DNA from: JAYEHK01 sp034659475
GTDB taxonomy: Bacteria > Bacillota > Syntrophomonadia > Syntrophomonadales > Syntrophomonadaceae
Assembly: GCA_034659475.1 (NCBI GenBank)
Contig: JAYEHK010000121.1
Location: 17,653 to 81,652, forward strand
Reading direction: 5' to 3'
Length of the DNA stretch: 64,000 bases
Shown: positions 17,899 through 26,344 of the stretch, in pieces
Position numbering within the stretch: the stretch's first letter is position 1
Layout: every line of letters begins with the position of its first letter
Notes under the pieces: generated by a model
The model's database searches: none
Told to the model about the DNA's origin: nothing
What the model saw: only the letters and a program-made list of their open reading frames with translations
Made by a program: the position numbers and the translations under genes

Positions 17899-18726
17899 AT
17901 GCTAAGAATCGGATGTCATTTGTCCACTGCAAAAGGATTTCAATCGATGACTCAAACAGCTGTTGAAGTTGGTGCTAATACATTTCAATTTTTTACTCGC
18001 AATCCTCGAGGGGGAAAAGCAAAAAAGCTGGAACCCAAAGATATAGAAGGTATGCAAACCATCATGAAAAAGTATAACATTGCGGAACTTCTTGCCCATG
18101 CTTCCTATACGATTAATATGTGTTCACAAAACGAACAAACCCGGGAATTTGCAAGAATGGCCTTTGCAGATGATCTTGATATAATGGAAAAAATACCCTG
18201 TAATCTTTATACCTTTCATCCTGGGAGTCATACCGGGCAGGGCATTGAGACCGGCATTGAGCAGATTGTAGAAATCCTAAACAGCGTTATTCAACCGGAA
18301 ATCAGCACCAGCATTCTTCTTGAAACTATGTCTGGAAAGGGCAGTGAGGTTGGAAGAACTTTTGAGGAAATACGAATGATTATTGATAATGTAACCTTTA
18401 AGGAAAAACTAGGTGTGTGTCTGGATACTTGCCACATATATTCTGCTGGCTATGACATTGTTAATGATCTGGACGGTGTTCTAAATGAATTTGATCGTAT
18501 CATTGGTCTGGAACGTCTAAAAGCCGTGCATTTAAATGACAGTATGCATCCGCTGGGTAGTAACAAAGATCGACATGCCGCTATCGGAGAGGGTACAATC
18601 GGTTTTGAAGCAATCCGCAACGTGATCAGACACCCTAAACTAAAACATTTGCCATTTTTACTGGAAACGCCCAATGAACTTGAAGGCTATGCAAGGGAAA
18701 TCAAACTGCTTCGGGAACATCAATAA
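17899..18726 (+). CDS. nfo: endonuclease IV (AP endonuclease)
   Basis: 275 residues. Cuts DNA 5' of abasic sites in base excision repair, using three zinc ions. The zinc-binding set is visible: AHASYTINM near 70, TFHPGSHTGQG near 108, ILLETMSGKGSEVG near 142, GVCLDTCHIYSAGYD near 175, VHLNDSMHPLGSNKDRH near 212, and ETPNE near 255. All family signatures are present, so it should be active. The start has GGAAGCGGGG upstream. Monocistronic by appearance. Confidence 0.93.
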   Translation: MLRIGCHLSTAKGFQSMTQTAVEVGANTFQFFTRNPRGGKAKKLEPKDIEGMQTIMKKYNIAELLAHASYTINMCSQNEQTREFARMAFADDLDIMEKIPCNLYTFHPGSHTGQGIETGIEQIVEILNSVIQPEISTSILLETMSGKGSEVGRTFEEIRMIIDNVTFKEKLGVCLDTCHIYSAGYDIVNDLDGVLNEFDRIIGLERLKAVHLNDSMHPLGSNKDRHAAIGEGTIGFEAIRNVIRHPKLKHLPFLLETPNELEGYAREIKLLREHQ

Positions 18727-18777
18727 TGATATAAATTCAACCTGTTTTTAATTAACCAAATCTGGAGGGAACCAATC

Positions 18778-19207
18778 TTGGGATCATATTATGTACCAAT
18801 TGTTTTAACCATAATCTCAAATGTTTTTTTATCATATTTTTCAAAAATCAACCCCTGTTAATGCCAATCCGATTCTATCACTAGCTGTTACATATATAGT
18901 TGCAGCCATTTTTTGTATCGGAATGATGCCAATTTTTGCTAATGACCTCAACCTTTTTGGTGAGTTCAAAAAGGTCGGTTGGGCAAGTTATGCATTGGGT
19001 TTCGCTATTGTTGGCCTTGAATTAGGATTTTTAATGGCTTACCGAGCCGGTTGGAATATTAGCCTTGCTGGCATTGTTTCAAATATCGCTGTTGGTTTAT
19101 TACTTATTCCAATTGGTTTATTGTTTTTCTATGATAAATTATCCCTTGTTAATGTTGCAGGCATAGTATTATGTCTGGGTGGTCTGGTTTTAATAAATAT
19201 TAAGTAA
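18778..19207 (+). pseudogene. small EamA-like membrane protein with a T-run frameshift
   Basis: A TTG at 18778 with a good TGGAGGGAA site opens a frame reading GSYYVPIVLTIISNVF. At a run of seven T (18824-18830) the frame must lose one base to continue as YHIFQKSTPVNANPILSLAV and the remaining three membrane helices to 19207. Restored, it is a ~142-residue four-helix EamA/SMR-like transporter. The change is a single extra T in a homopolymer, so sequencing error, a recent mutation or slippage-based phase variation are all possible. Confidence 0.7.
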
Positions 19208-19270
19208 AGCCATTCTTATTGTATTTAGTAACAACGTTATTTTTAGTTAGTTATTTTGGAATTTATAGTA

Positions 19271-19299
19271 TTGACAAATATAGAAAAAGCATGTATATT
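19271..19299 (+). promoter_or_regulatory. sigma-A promoter of the feo operon
   Basis: TTGACA (19271-19276, perfect) and TATATT (19294-19299) are separated by exactly 17 bp, with a TG just before the -10. The Fur box lies immediately downstream. Confidence 0.8.
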
Positions 19300-19312
19300 T
19301 ATTTCAGATAAT

Positions 19313-19327
19313 TGATAATGATTATCA
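19313..19327. promoter_or_regulatory. Fur box, 7-1-7 type
   Basis: TGATAATGATTATCA is a perfect TGATAAT-N-ATTATCA palindrome, the core Fur operator known from Bacillus. Placed just after the -10, it would block transcription of the feo genes when iron is plentiful. Confidence 0.85.
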
Positions 19328-19339
19328 ATATAGATCATT

Positions 19340-19368
19340 GAACATATTTTTAAAATATGTTCTTTTTT
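19340..19368 (+). terminator. leader hairpin with T tract before the dtxR-feoA gene
   Basis: GAACATATTTT (19340-19350) pairs with AAAATATGTTC (19352-19362), followed by six T. It looks like an intrinsic terminator inside the leader, so the operon may also be attenuated. AT-rich stem, hence uncertain strength. Confidence 0.5.
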
Positions 19369-19384
19369 AAAAATGGAGGTAAAA

Positions 19385-20089
19385 ATGGATAATACTTCTG
19401 TTACTCCAGCTCTACAGGATTATCTTGAAGTAATATTACTGCTTTCTGAAGAACAAGAGAAGGTCCGTATTACTGACATCGCTAGAAAACTCAATATTGC
19501 AAAAGCCAGTACAACACAAGCAGTTCAGGTACTGAAAGATTTAAATATGGTCCATCAAGACAAATATGGACCAGTCGTTTTAACTGAACTAGGGCGAGAA
19601 GAAGCGAATAGTGTATGGTATAAGCATCAGGTTATTTATCGTTTTCTGGTTGATATGTTACAGGTAAACCCTGCAATTGCCGAAAAAGACGCTTACTCAA
19701 TGGAACATTTGATCAGTCAAGAAACACTAGAAAAATTAGTAGTCTTTTTGAATTCTACCAGGGCTCAACAGTATAAGTATAAGCAGAACCAGAATGGCGA
19801 GATGGGAAACCAATGTAAAACAGATCACACTGAAACATTATCTGTTAGTAGTATCTATACATTAGCAGATCTCTTGCCGGGAAAGAAGGGAACAGTCATT
19901 CAAGTAACCGGTAACGGTACAATAAGACGACGTATCCTGGAAATGGGGATTGTGCCTGGTTGCGAAATTGAATTTGAAGATGTAGCTCCATTGGGAGATC
20001 CAATTAGGGTATCACTTAATGGTTATCATTTAAGTTTGCGTAAAGAAGAAGCGGCATCTATCCTTATTGAGAAAGGTAAATTAAAGTAG
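19385..20089 (+). CDS. DtxR/MntR-like regulator fused to a FeoA (SH3-like) domain
   Basis: 234 residues. Residues 1-75 form a winged helix (LQDYLEVILLLSEEQEKVR, ITDIARKLNIAKASTTQAVQ), 76-125 the metal/dimerisation domain (MEHLISQETLEKL). After a polar linker (~130-155) residues ~160-232 form a FeoA domain (LLPGKKGTVIQVTGNGTIR, LEMGIVPGCEIEFEDVAPLGDP). DtxR proteins sense Fe2+ or Mn2+; the SH3-like domain is a normal third domain but here is clearly FeoA-like. The first ATG at 19373 overlaps the GGAGG, so 19385 is the start. First gene of the feo operon behind the Fur box. Confidence 0.88.
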   Translation: MDNTSVTPALQDYLEVILLLSEEQEKVRITDIARKLNIAKASTTQAVQVLKDLNMVHQDKYGPVVLTELGREEANSVWYKHQVIYRFLVDMLQVNPAIAEKDAYSMEHLISQETLEKLVVFLNSTRAQQYKYKQNQNGEMGNQCKTDHTETLSVSSIYTLADLLPGKKGTVIQVTGNGTIRRRILEMGIVPGCEIEFEDVAPLGDPIRVSLNGYHLSLRKEEAASILIEKGKLK

Positions 20090-20185
20090 TACTGATGATT
20101 TTAATAACAGTACGTTTTATTTTAGTCATAATGTTATTAGAGGCTAACATTATGACATCCAACGAATTTTCGGAAGGAGGCAAGG

Positions 20186-20352
20186 ATGATGGAAGTCTTG
20201 CTGGTATTAGTTATCATTTCAGCAGCAGTCAGAATTCTGTATAAAACGCACAAAAAACATTTAACAATGATTCATGTACATCCTGCACTAGTAGTTGCTC
20301 CAATTGTAAATCGTGCAATGGCGGATGTTATCAGTCGCATTATCAAGAATAA
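20186..20352 (+). pseudogene. FeoB-associated Cys-rich membrane protein, split by a frameshift at an A run
   Basis: ATG 20186 with a GGAAGGAGG site opens one membrane helix (EVLLVLVIISAAVRILY). In the -1 frame after AAAAAA (20252-20257) the DNA encodes SCTSCTSSCSNCKSCNGGC, the six-cysteine tail typical of this FeoB-partner family, ending at 20352. Read straight, the tail would be lost. One missing A, or ribosomal -1 slippage at CAC-AAA-AAA-C, would restore a ~56-residue protein. Position between the regulator and feoA/feoB fits the family. Confidence 0.75.
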
Positions 20353-20437
20353 GTAAGAATTGTTTGTTCTAAATGTTAGGGGTATCTAACAAAATCATTT
20401 TTTTCATAGCATTCATACTTTAGAAAGGATGGCAAAT

Positions 20438-20641
20438 ATGGCTCTTATTGGAATAAGAAGAATCAATATCCTTAATAGCAAAAACCAAACGATTAGTGCA
20501 CATCTGTTTGAAAATGATCTTAACGTGTTATGGATTAATAACTCGATTACCAATAGGGTTCCAGTATGGAGTAATCAATGTTCACAGTTGGATCAAACAC
20601 TGTCTTATACTAAGAAATATTCTTCAGTGAATCTTGCTTAA
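20438..20641 (+). CDS. small hypothetical protein in the feo operon
   Basis: 67 residues, no recognised domain, no membrane segment (begins MALIGIRRINILNSKNQT). The ATG at 20438 has AAAGGA 8 nt upstream; the ATG at 20429 overlaps that site. It lies between the Cys-rich gene and feoA in the same direction, so it is probably cotranscribed and iron-regulated, but no role can be assigned. Confidence 0.5.
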   Translation: MALIGIRRINILNSKNQTISAHLFENDLNVLWINNSITNRVPVWSNQCSQLDQTLSYTKKYSSVNLA

Positions 20642-20688
20642 TTCTACACAGATACCCTCTATAAACAAGATTTAAGGAGGTGAAAAAA

Positions 20689-20919
20689 ATGAGCGTAACA
20701 TTGGAAAATCTACAACCAGGTCAAAAGGCTCGTATAAAAAAAATTACTGGCGATGGACCAATAAGAAGAAGATTGTTGGATATGGGATTGACAGCCAGTT
20801 CCATTATAGAAATGGAACGTTATGCTCCTCTGGGAGATCCGGTGGAAATAAAGCTTAACGGAGAATATCACGTATCTCTTAGAAAAGAGGAAGCCGATAG
20901 TATTATTCTTGAAGATTAA
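20689..20919 (+). CDS. feoA: FeoA family ferrous iron transport protein
   Basis: 76 residues, the usual size. SH3-like fold with LQPGQKARIKKITGDGP, RRRLLDMGLTASSIIEMER and APLGDPVEIKLNGEYHVSLR. FeoA is a cytoplasmic partner that modulates FeoB. A GTG at 20680 lies inside the AGGAGGTG ribosome-binding site, so ATG 20689 is the start. The feoB start is 12 nt downstream. Confidence 0.92.
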   Translation: MSVTLENLQPGQKARIKKITGDGPIRRRLLDMGLTASSIIEMERYAPLGDPVEIKLNGEYHVSLRKEEADSIILED

Positions 20920-20931
20920 GGGGAGGGAACT

Positions 20932-23007
20932 ATGAAATCAATAAATATTGCACTTGCAGGTAATCCAAACAGTGGAAAGACGACACTCTTTAATAACCTA
21001 ACCGGGTCTCACCAGCATGTTGGAAATTATCCAGGTGTTACCGTAGAAAGAAAAGAAGGCGTTGTACATCATAAAAACCATCAAATAAACATTGTTGATC
21101 TTCCGGGAACCTACAGTCTGACAGCGTATTCACCTGATGAAGTAGTTGCCAGAAACGTTATTATCAATGAAAAACCAGATGTAGTTGTAAACGTTGTTGA
21201 TGCATCTAATCTGGAACGTAACTTATACCTGACGGCTCAGATGAAAGAACTGGGTGTTCCAATTATTTTAGTGTTAAATATGGTTGATGTATCAGAACAC
21301 AAAGGGGTTAAGATTGATTCAGATCTTTTGTCAACCTTGATGGGTCTATCCATTGTGCGCACTGTAGGTGTAAAGAATGAAGGTACAAAAGATCTATTGG
21401 ATACTATCATAAAGGTATTTGAGGGTACCACTAAAAATGACGAAAGACCTATCCGTTACTCGCCAGAGATAGAACACGAGATTAAGCAGGTTGAATCCTT
21501 GCTGCCAGTCGTTGAAAACCGCAAAATAACCCGATGGACCGCGATCAAACTCCTGGAAAAAGACAGCAAAGTTTACGAAGAAATATCTGTTTTGCCAAAG
21601 GGATCCGATATTCTCCGCCAGGTTGAAAAGGGTCAACAAAATATTTTAAATGCTACCCATGATGATTCAGAGATGGCAATTCTTGAAGGTCGATACGCTC
21701 TGGTTCGCGGCGCCACTAAAGAAGCTGTTTCCTATCAGCCAAACGATAGACTTTCTTTAACTGAAAAAATTGATAAAGTTTTACTCAATCGCTTTTTGGG
21801 TCTGCCAATCTTCCTGGGTATGATGTGGCTCTTGTTTCAATTGACATTCACTCTGGGGGGACCACCGATGGACTTGATTGATACTGCATTTGGTTCATTA
21901 GGAGAATGGGTTGCTGGCAATATGTCAGAGGGCTTGTTAAAGTCTTTAGTCGTAGATGGAATCATTGGCGGTGTGGGCGGCGTCATTATCTTTATGCCCA
22001 ACATTATTCTGCTGTTCCTGGGTATCGCTCTGTTGGAAGGTACAGGTTATATGTCCAGAGCAGCCTTTGTTATGGATAAGATCATGCACCGCGTGGGTTT
22101 ACATGGAAAATCATTCGTACCTATGCTGATAGGCTTTGGATGTACGGTTCCAGCCATTATGGCAACACGAACCCTGGAAAATGATAAAGACCGTCTGGTA
22201 ACCATGCTGGTAGCTCCATTGATGAGTTGTGGTGCCCGATTACCTGTTTACACACTGTTGATTGCTGCCTTTTTTCACGAGAGCGTAGCAGGAAATATCT
22301 TATTTTCTATTTATATCATCGGAATTATTCTGGCAATTGTGATGGCAAAAGTATTTAGAAAATGGCTTCTTCCAGGTGAATCCGAGCCTTTTATTATGGA
22401 ATTACCTGCTTATAAATTGCCTACACTTAAAAACATCTTACTGCAGATGTGGGAACGCACTTGGCTTTATCTAAAAAAAGCCGGTACTATTATTCTGGTT
22501 GCATCAATCGTAGTATGGGCATTATTCACCTTCCCGATGGTGGATTTTCAAGGTAATGAGTTCGAAAGTTCAACGATTCAAATGGAACAGAGCTATGCAG
22601 GTCGAATCGGGAAAGCCATAGAACCAGTTATTGCACCACTCGGTTTTGATTGGAAAACGGGTGTAGCCCTTACAGCCGGCTTTGCTGCCAAAGAAGTCGT
22701 CGTAAGCACCATGGGAACTCTATACAGTATTGAAGATGAAGACGGGCTGGCGGAAGAAGAAAACAGCGCAGTTGCTTCATTTTCTGATCGTGCTCGACAA
22801 CAGTCCGGTTTTACTCCCTTGACCGCTTATTGTTTAATGCTGTTTACCCTGATTTATGTACCATGTATGGCAGTTATTGCAGTAATAAAAAGAGAAACGA
22901 ACAGTTGGAAATGGCCACTATTCACAATAGCATATACCTGTGGACTCGCATGGATTGTTTGTTTCGTAGTCTACCGAGGTGGATTATTACTGGGCATAGG
23001 TGTTTAA
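20932..23007 (+). CDS. feoB: ferrous iron transporter B
   Basis: 691 residues. FeoB imports Fe2+ across the cytoplasmic membrane. The N-terminal G domain has G1 GNPNSGKTT near 10, G3 DLPGTYSL near 55, and G4 NMVD near 118; a GDI-like helical region follows to ~270. The membrane part includes the two Gate motifs (GFGCTVPAIMATR near 400 and LMSCGARLPVYTLL near 430). It ends naturally at GLLLGIGV. GGGGAGGG precedes the start. Control by the Fur box at 19313 is likely. Confidence 0.95.
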   Translation: MKSINIALAGNPNSGKTTLFNNLTGSHQHVGNYPGVTVERKEGVVHHKNHQINIVDLPGTYSLTAYSPDEVVARNVIINEKPDVVVNVVDASNLERNLYLTAQMKELGVPIILVLNMVDVSEHKGVKIDSDLLSTLMGLSIVRTVGVKNEGTKDLLDTIIKVFEGTTKNDERPIRYSPEIEHEIKQVESLLPVVENRKITRWTAIKLLEKDSKVYEEISVLPKGSDILRQVEKGQQNILNATHDDSEMAILEGRYALVRGATKEAVSYQPNDRLSLTEKIDKVLLNRFLGLPIFLGMMWLLFQLTFTLGGPPMDLIDTAFGSLGEWVAGNMSEGLLKSLVVDGIIGGVGGVIIFMPNIILLFLGIALLEGTGYMSRAAFVMDKIMHRVGLHGKSFVPMLIGFGCTVPAIMATRTLENDKDRLVTMLVAPLMSCGARLPVYTLLIAAFFHESVAGNILFSIYIIGIILAIVMAKVFRKWLLPGESEPFIMELPAYKLPTLKNILLQMWERTWLYLKKAGTIILVASIVVWALFTFPMVDFQGNEFESSTIQMEQSYAGRIGKAIEPVIAPLGFDWKTGVALTAGFAAKEVVVSTMGTLYSIEDEDGLAEEENSAVASFSDRARQQSGFTPLTAYCLMLFTLIYVPCMAVIAVIKRETNSWKWPLFTIAYTCGLAWIVCFVVYRGGLLLGIGV

Positions 23008-23098
23008 AGTCATATCCCCAAGAATTTTCTTTGAATACAAATTTGTATCAATAAAGCAGGAAACAAGTATTCAAATCAGGAATAATACTACAAAGACA

Positions 23099-23132
23099 AA
23101 CGAAAAGGCATTGCAATCAATGTCTTTTCGTT
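23099..23132 (+). terminator. hairpin after feoB
   Basis: AACGAAAAGGCATTG pairs with CAATGTCTTTTCGTT around a short loop (one G-U pair). No clear T tract beyond the stem. Confidence 0.55.
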
Positions 23133-23175
23133 CACTATTGATTCGATTATTCTAATACATCAAGGGGGATTAGAC

Positions 23176-23964
23176 ATGAGTACAAAAAAAGTTTCGGTAG
23201 ACAGACAAGGACATGTGCTGTTAATTGGTATGAATCGCCCGGACAAGCGCAATGCGCTGGACCTGGATATGTACTGGGAACTGGCAGCAGCCTACGGGGA
23301 GCTGAACAATGACCCAGAACTTCGCTGCGGTCTGGTGTTTGCCCATGGAGACCATTTTACGGCCGGCTTGGATCTGGTACAGTGGGCACCCGTTTTTGCT
23401 GAAGGCAAATTCCCTGACCTCGGCGGCGATATGATTGATCCTTTTGGACTGGATGAGGATCACAGACTAAGTAAACCATTGGTGATGGCCACGCAAGGTA
23501 TATGTTATACCATTGGTTTTGAAATGCTGCTGACAACCGATGTTCGGGTTGCAGCCTCTGACCTGCGTCTGGCCCAGATTGAGGTTCAGAGAGGTATTTA
23601 CCCGGTGGGAGGAGCCACCGTTCGAATGTTCCAAGAAATCGGCTGGGGCAATGCGATGCGATATCTGTTAACTGGAGACGCAATCACTGCTCAGGAAGCC
23701 TATCGCATGGGACTCGTTCAGGAAGTGGTAGAACCAGGCCAACAGTTTGATCGCGCCCTGGAACTCGCAACCAAAATATCCAAACAGGCTCCACTGGGTG
23801 TACAGGCAGCTCTCCGTTCGGCTCGAATCGCACGTGTGGATGGAACCAGAAGTTCATTGGCACAACTTATGCCGGATATTATGCCGATCATGAAGAGTGA
23901 AGATGCTGCCGAAGGTGTTCAGGCTTTTGTGGAACGCAGGGAAGCTAACTTTAAGGGCCGTTAG
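23176..23964 (+). CDS. crotonase-family protein (enoyl-CoA hydratase/isomerase)
   Basis: 262 residues. Seen: GMNRPDKRNALDLDMYWEL near 18-36, the oxyanion segment GDHFTAGLDLVQW near 58, CYTIGFEMLLTTDVRVA near 108, IEVQRGIYPVGGATVR near 134-149 and GDAITAQEAYRMGLVQEVV near 170. The first glutamate of the hydratase pair is present in FEMLLT and the IEVQRG position is near the second. The base composition is visibly more GC-rich than its neighbours. AAGGGGGAT precedes the ATG. Substrate unknown; a terminator follows. Confidence 0.85.
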   Translation: MSTKKVSVDRQGHVLLIGMNRPDKRNALDLDMYWELAAAYGELNNDPELRCGLVFAHGDHFTAGLDLVQWAPVFAEGKFPDLGGDMIDPFGLDEDHRLSKPLVMATQGICYTIGFEMLLTTDVRVAASDLRLAQIEVQRGIYPVGGATVRMFQEIGWGNAMRYLLTGDAITAQEAYRMGLVQEVVEPGQQFDRALELATKISKQAPLGVQAALRSARIARVDGTRSSLAQLMPDIMPIMKSEDAAEGVQAFVERREANFKGR

Positions 23965-23977
23965 AAAATAGGCCATC

Positions 23978-24012
23978 AAACCGAGGCTAGAATTAACTAG
24001 TCTCGGTTTTTT
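23978..24012 (+). terminator. intrinsic terminator
   Basis: AAACCGAGGCTAG (23978-23990) pairs with CTAGTCTCGGTTT (23997-24009, one mismatch), then a T run. Ends the 23176 crotonase transcript. Confidence 0.85.
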
Positions 24013-24147
24013 TATTTAGGATTCCACTGCGGAAAGTAATATTGATGAGTTTGGATGCAAAAATGCCCATTGGGTGAATTATTCTTTCAGCAATCTCCGC
24101 ATGAGGTAACACTAACTGTTCACCAACCGGGAAGGTTAAAGTAATAA

Positions 24148-24180
24148 GAAGGCCTGTAATGTTTGATCTTACAGGCCTTC
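24148..24180. terminator. hairpin downstream of the ABC permease gene
   Basis: GAAGGCCTGTAA and its exact complement TTACAGGCCTTC flank a 9-nt loop. T-rich on both outer sides. Probably ends the minus-strand ABC operon and blocks read-through from the left. Confidence 0.7.
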
Positions 24181-24229
24181 TCTTTATTTGTGTCCCTTCA
24201 CCAATCAAGCAGCATAGCTTTCGAACGGT

Positions 24230-26344
24230 TTATTTTTCTCCATCCAAATAAACCCTTACAAAATTAGGTGCACTCTCTTTTTCGAAGCTCTGGACAAAAA
24301 CGTTACCGTCTTTCGGTTTAAAGTAGATATAATAATCAGATTCTTCTTTATGCAGTTCAAAAAATGAGCGCAGACATTTTTCTAATTGAGCAGGGTCTGT
24401 AATTTTCAGGGTACCGGGTTTATTCTCTAACTCGCTGATATCCGGCATTTGGTTAGTACGATATTCTTTTTGAATATCATGTGTAAGACCACCAGTGCTG
24501 GATACAGCTATTTTCTCTACCAGGGCATACTCAATATCCTCCGGTATGATCCGAGCCTGTTCATATTTTCCCATCTCTTTCAGCCAATTATCAAAATGAA
24601 CATAGGATTTTTCCCAACTCCCATTGGCTTCAAAGCGTTCATCATTTTCTCCATTCTTTAGAATCACTTCGACCGAAGCCCAATCTGGTTTCTCTTCCAT
24701 GATCTCCTCATAAGTTTCTTCATAGATATCCTTTTGAATGGCTCTAATTCCTTTTTTAATAGATTCACCATCTGTCACGCGAACACTCTTATCTAGCTGA
24801 TGTTCGTTAATGTCGATTAAATCAACCTGGGCAGGATCAACACGCAGCAATTCATAATGAATATATTTCCATTCTCTTGATTCATAGATAGGTTTTAGTT
24901 GCTTATCATAATCTTGAACCGGAATTCGGTACTGACGGTACATCCGTTTTCCATTTTTCATCTCATAGACAAGACAAATTCGATCATAACGGGACCGTTC
25001 AGAAGAAGATAATCCCTCCGATTGTTTCTCCGTAATGATTTTGTGCAGGTTATAAATGTTTGCTATGTTTTCCTTTTCCGTATAGAGTGGCACAATTCTG
25101 CGACCATAGAATGCATCCGCAGTCAGTGAATTCATTTGTTCTTCATTAGTAAATTCATAGAATGAAGAACCCATGCAAACTCGGTTGACCTGGTCTAAAT
25201 CCGGCATTCTCGTTTCATAGCCTATAAGATCAAATTGAAGAATCGCGATGAATGCAATGGCAATAAGGGAATAAACACCCAACCCCTTAAACCGCTTCCA
25301 TTGAAAAATGTACAGGGATTTGTTCAAAAGTATTTCCATTAAAATGTAAGAGATAAGCGCACCCATCACATATCCAAAGTAGGTCCACCCCAGACAGTCC
25401 ATTGCCTCATTAAAATAGCTACCAATTAAGAGCATGCAGCAAAAGGTGACTCCATATTTTAAAATAGGATGCATGATATTAAAAGCAACTGCATTACCGG
25501 CTGACTCCAACGGACGTCGCTTATACAGAAACCGTCCCAGGAAATAGAGGATCACAATGATAACTACATACAGACTCGTCTCTGTTATCGGCATGAATTT
25601 ACCACGCAACTGTCCAAGGCGCACAAGGGGTGAGAGATTGCCCAGCGGTTCAATATAATAATCCAGGGCAAAACCATAGACATATAGGCTGACATTATGC
25701 AGTATCAGCAATGAAAAACCTGCAGGTAACAAGAGGAATATATAACTCAGAACACCTTGCAAGGTTGACATTCCGGTAATCATTCCAACCGCCACACTGG
25801 TAATAAAGAGAAGCAAACTGAAGACTACACTGGTAACCAACCAGGCTGAAATGACTGTTCCCATGTTGTACATGTTCTCGGCGCCGTTTACAGTAGCATT
25901 CATAGTCGTAAGCGCATCACTTATCCCCAGAGTATTTACAAGCAACCAACTCACAAGTGCTGTCAAAACAATTGGCACAACCAGGCATACGACACCGGCA
26001 ATAATATGAGTGTTATAAATCGTCTCACGTTTAACAGGCAAAGCATGTTCCATATCTGAGGCCTTACCGGCCTGAAGATATCGAAACAATACGAGACCTG
26101 CAAGAATAGGCACTACATAAATTAAAATAATCAGCAAAGGAGATGAGTCAATTCGAAAAATTCGCAGGAAATTCCACCCCGATATATAGGCGGTTTCTTC
26201 ATACTTGCTATACAGCATAAAAATCTGCAAGGGAATGCCGAAAAACAAACCCAGAAGATAGACAACTCCGATCCAACTAAACCGTTTAAAATCGTTTCGC
26301 AGGATGCCTTTATTAATAAAGGATGTTTTTGATTTCATATCCAT
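24230..26344 (-). CDS. ABC-2 type transporter permease with large extracellular domain (Ytr-like operon)
   Basis: About 704 residues. Residues 1-380 contain around ten hydrophobic segments in the ABC-2 style (SWIGVVYLLGLFFGIPLQI, LLLFITSVAVGMITG). The C-terminal ~320 residues are soluble and rich in charged residues (DUF6449-like in layout). It forms an exporter with the upstream ATPase; the substrate is unknown, with cell-envelope stress as the usual context for YtrA-type loci. The frame extends to 26398, but the ATG at complement 26342-26344 has GGGGGATC upstream and overlaps the ATPase end by 32 nt, typical of translational coupling. Confidence 0.8.
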   Translation of the reverse strand: MDMKSKTSFINKGILRNDFKRFSWIGVVYLLGLFFGIPLQIFMLYSKYEETAYISGWNFLRIFRIDSSPLLIILIYVVPILAGLVLFRYLQAGKASDMEHALPVKRETIYNTHIIAGVVCLVVPIVLTALVSWLLVNTLGISDALTTMNATVNGAENMYNMGTVISAWLVTSVVFSLLLFITSVAVGMITGMSTLQGVLSYIFLLLPAGFSLLILHNVSLYVYGFALDYYIEPLGNLSPLVRLGQLRGKFMPITETSLYVVIIVILYFLGRFLYKRRPLESAGNAVAFNIMHPILKYGVTFCCMLLIGSYFNEAMDCLGWTYFGYVMGALISYILMEILLNKSLYIFQWKRFKGLGVYSLIAIAFIAILQFDLIGYETRMPDLDQVNRVCMGSSFYEFTNEEQMNSLTADAFYGRRIVPLYTEKENIANIYNLHKIITEKQSEGLSSSERSRYDRICLVYEMKNGKRMYRQYRIPVQDYDKQLKPIYESREWKYIHYELLRVDPAQVDLIDINEHQLDKSVRVTDGESIKKGIRAIQKDIYEETYEEIMEEKPDWASVEVILKNGENDERFEANGSWEKSYVHFDNWLKEMGKYEQARIIPEDIEYALVEKIAVSSTGGLTHDIQKEYRTNQMPDISELENKPGTLKITDPAQLEKCLRSFFELHKEESDYYIYFKPKDGNVFVQSFEKESAPNFVRVYLDGEK

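Noticed and set aside
23993..24208. 71-codon minus-strand frame between crotonase and ABC permease
   Set aside because: Crosses two terminator hairpins and has no recognised domain.
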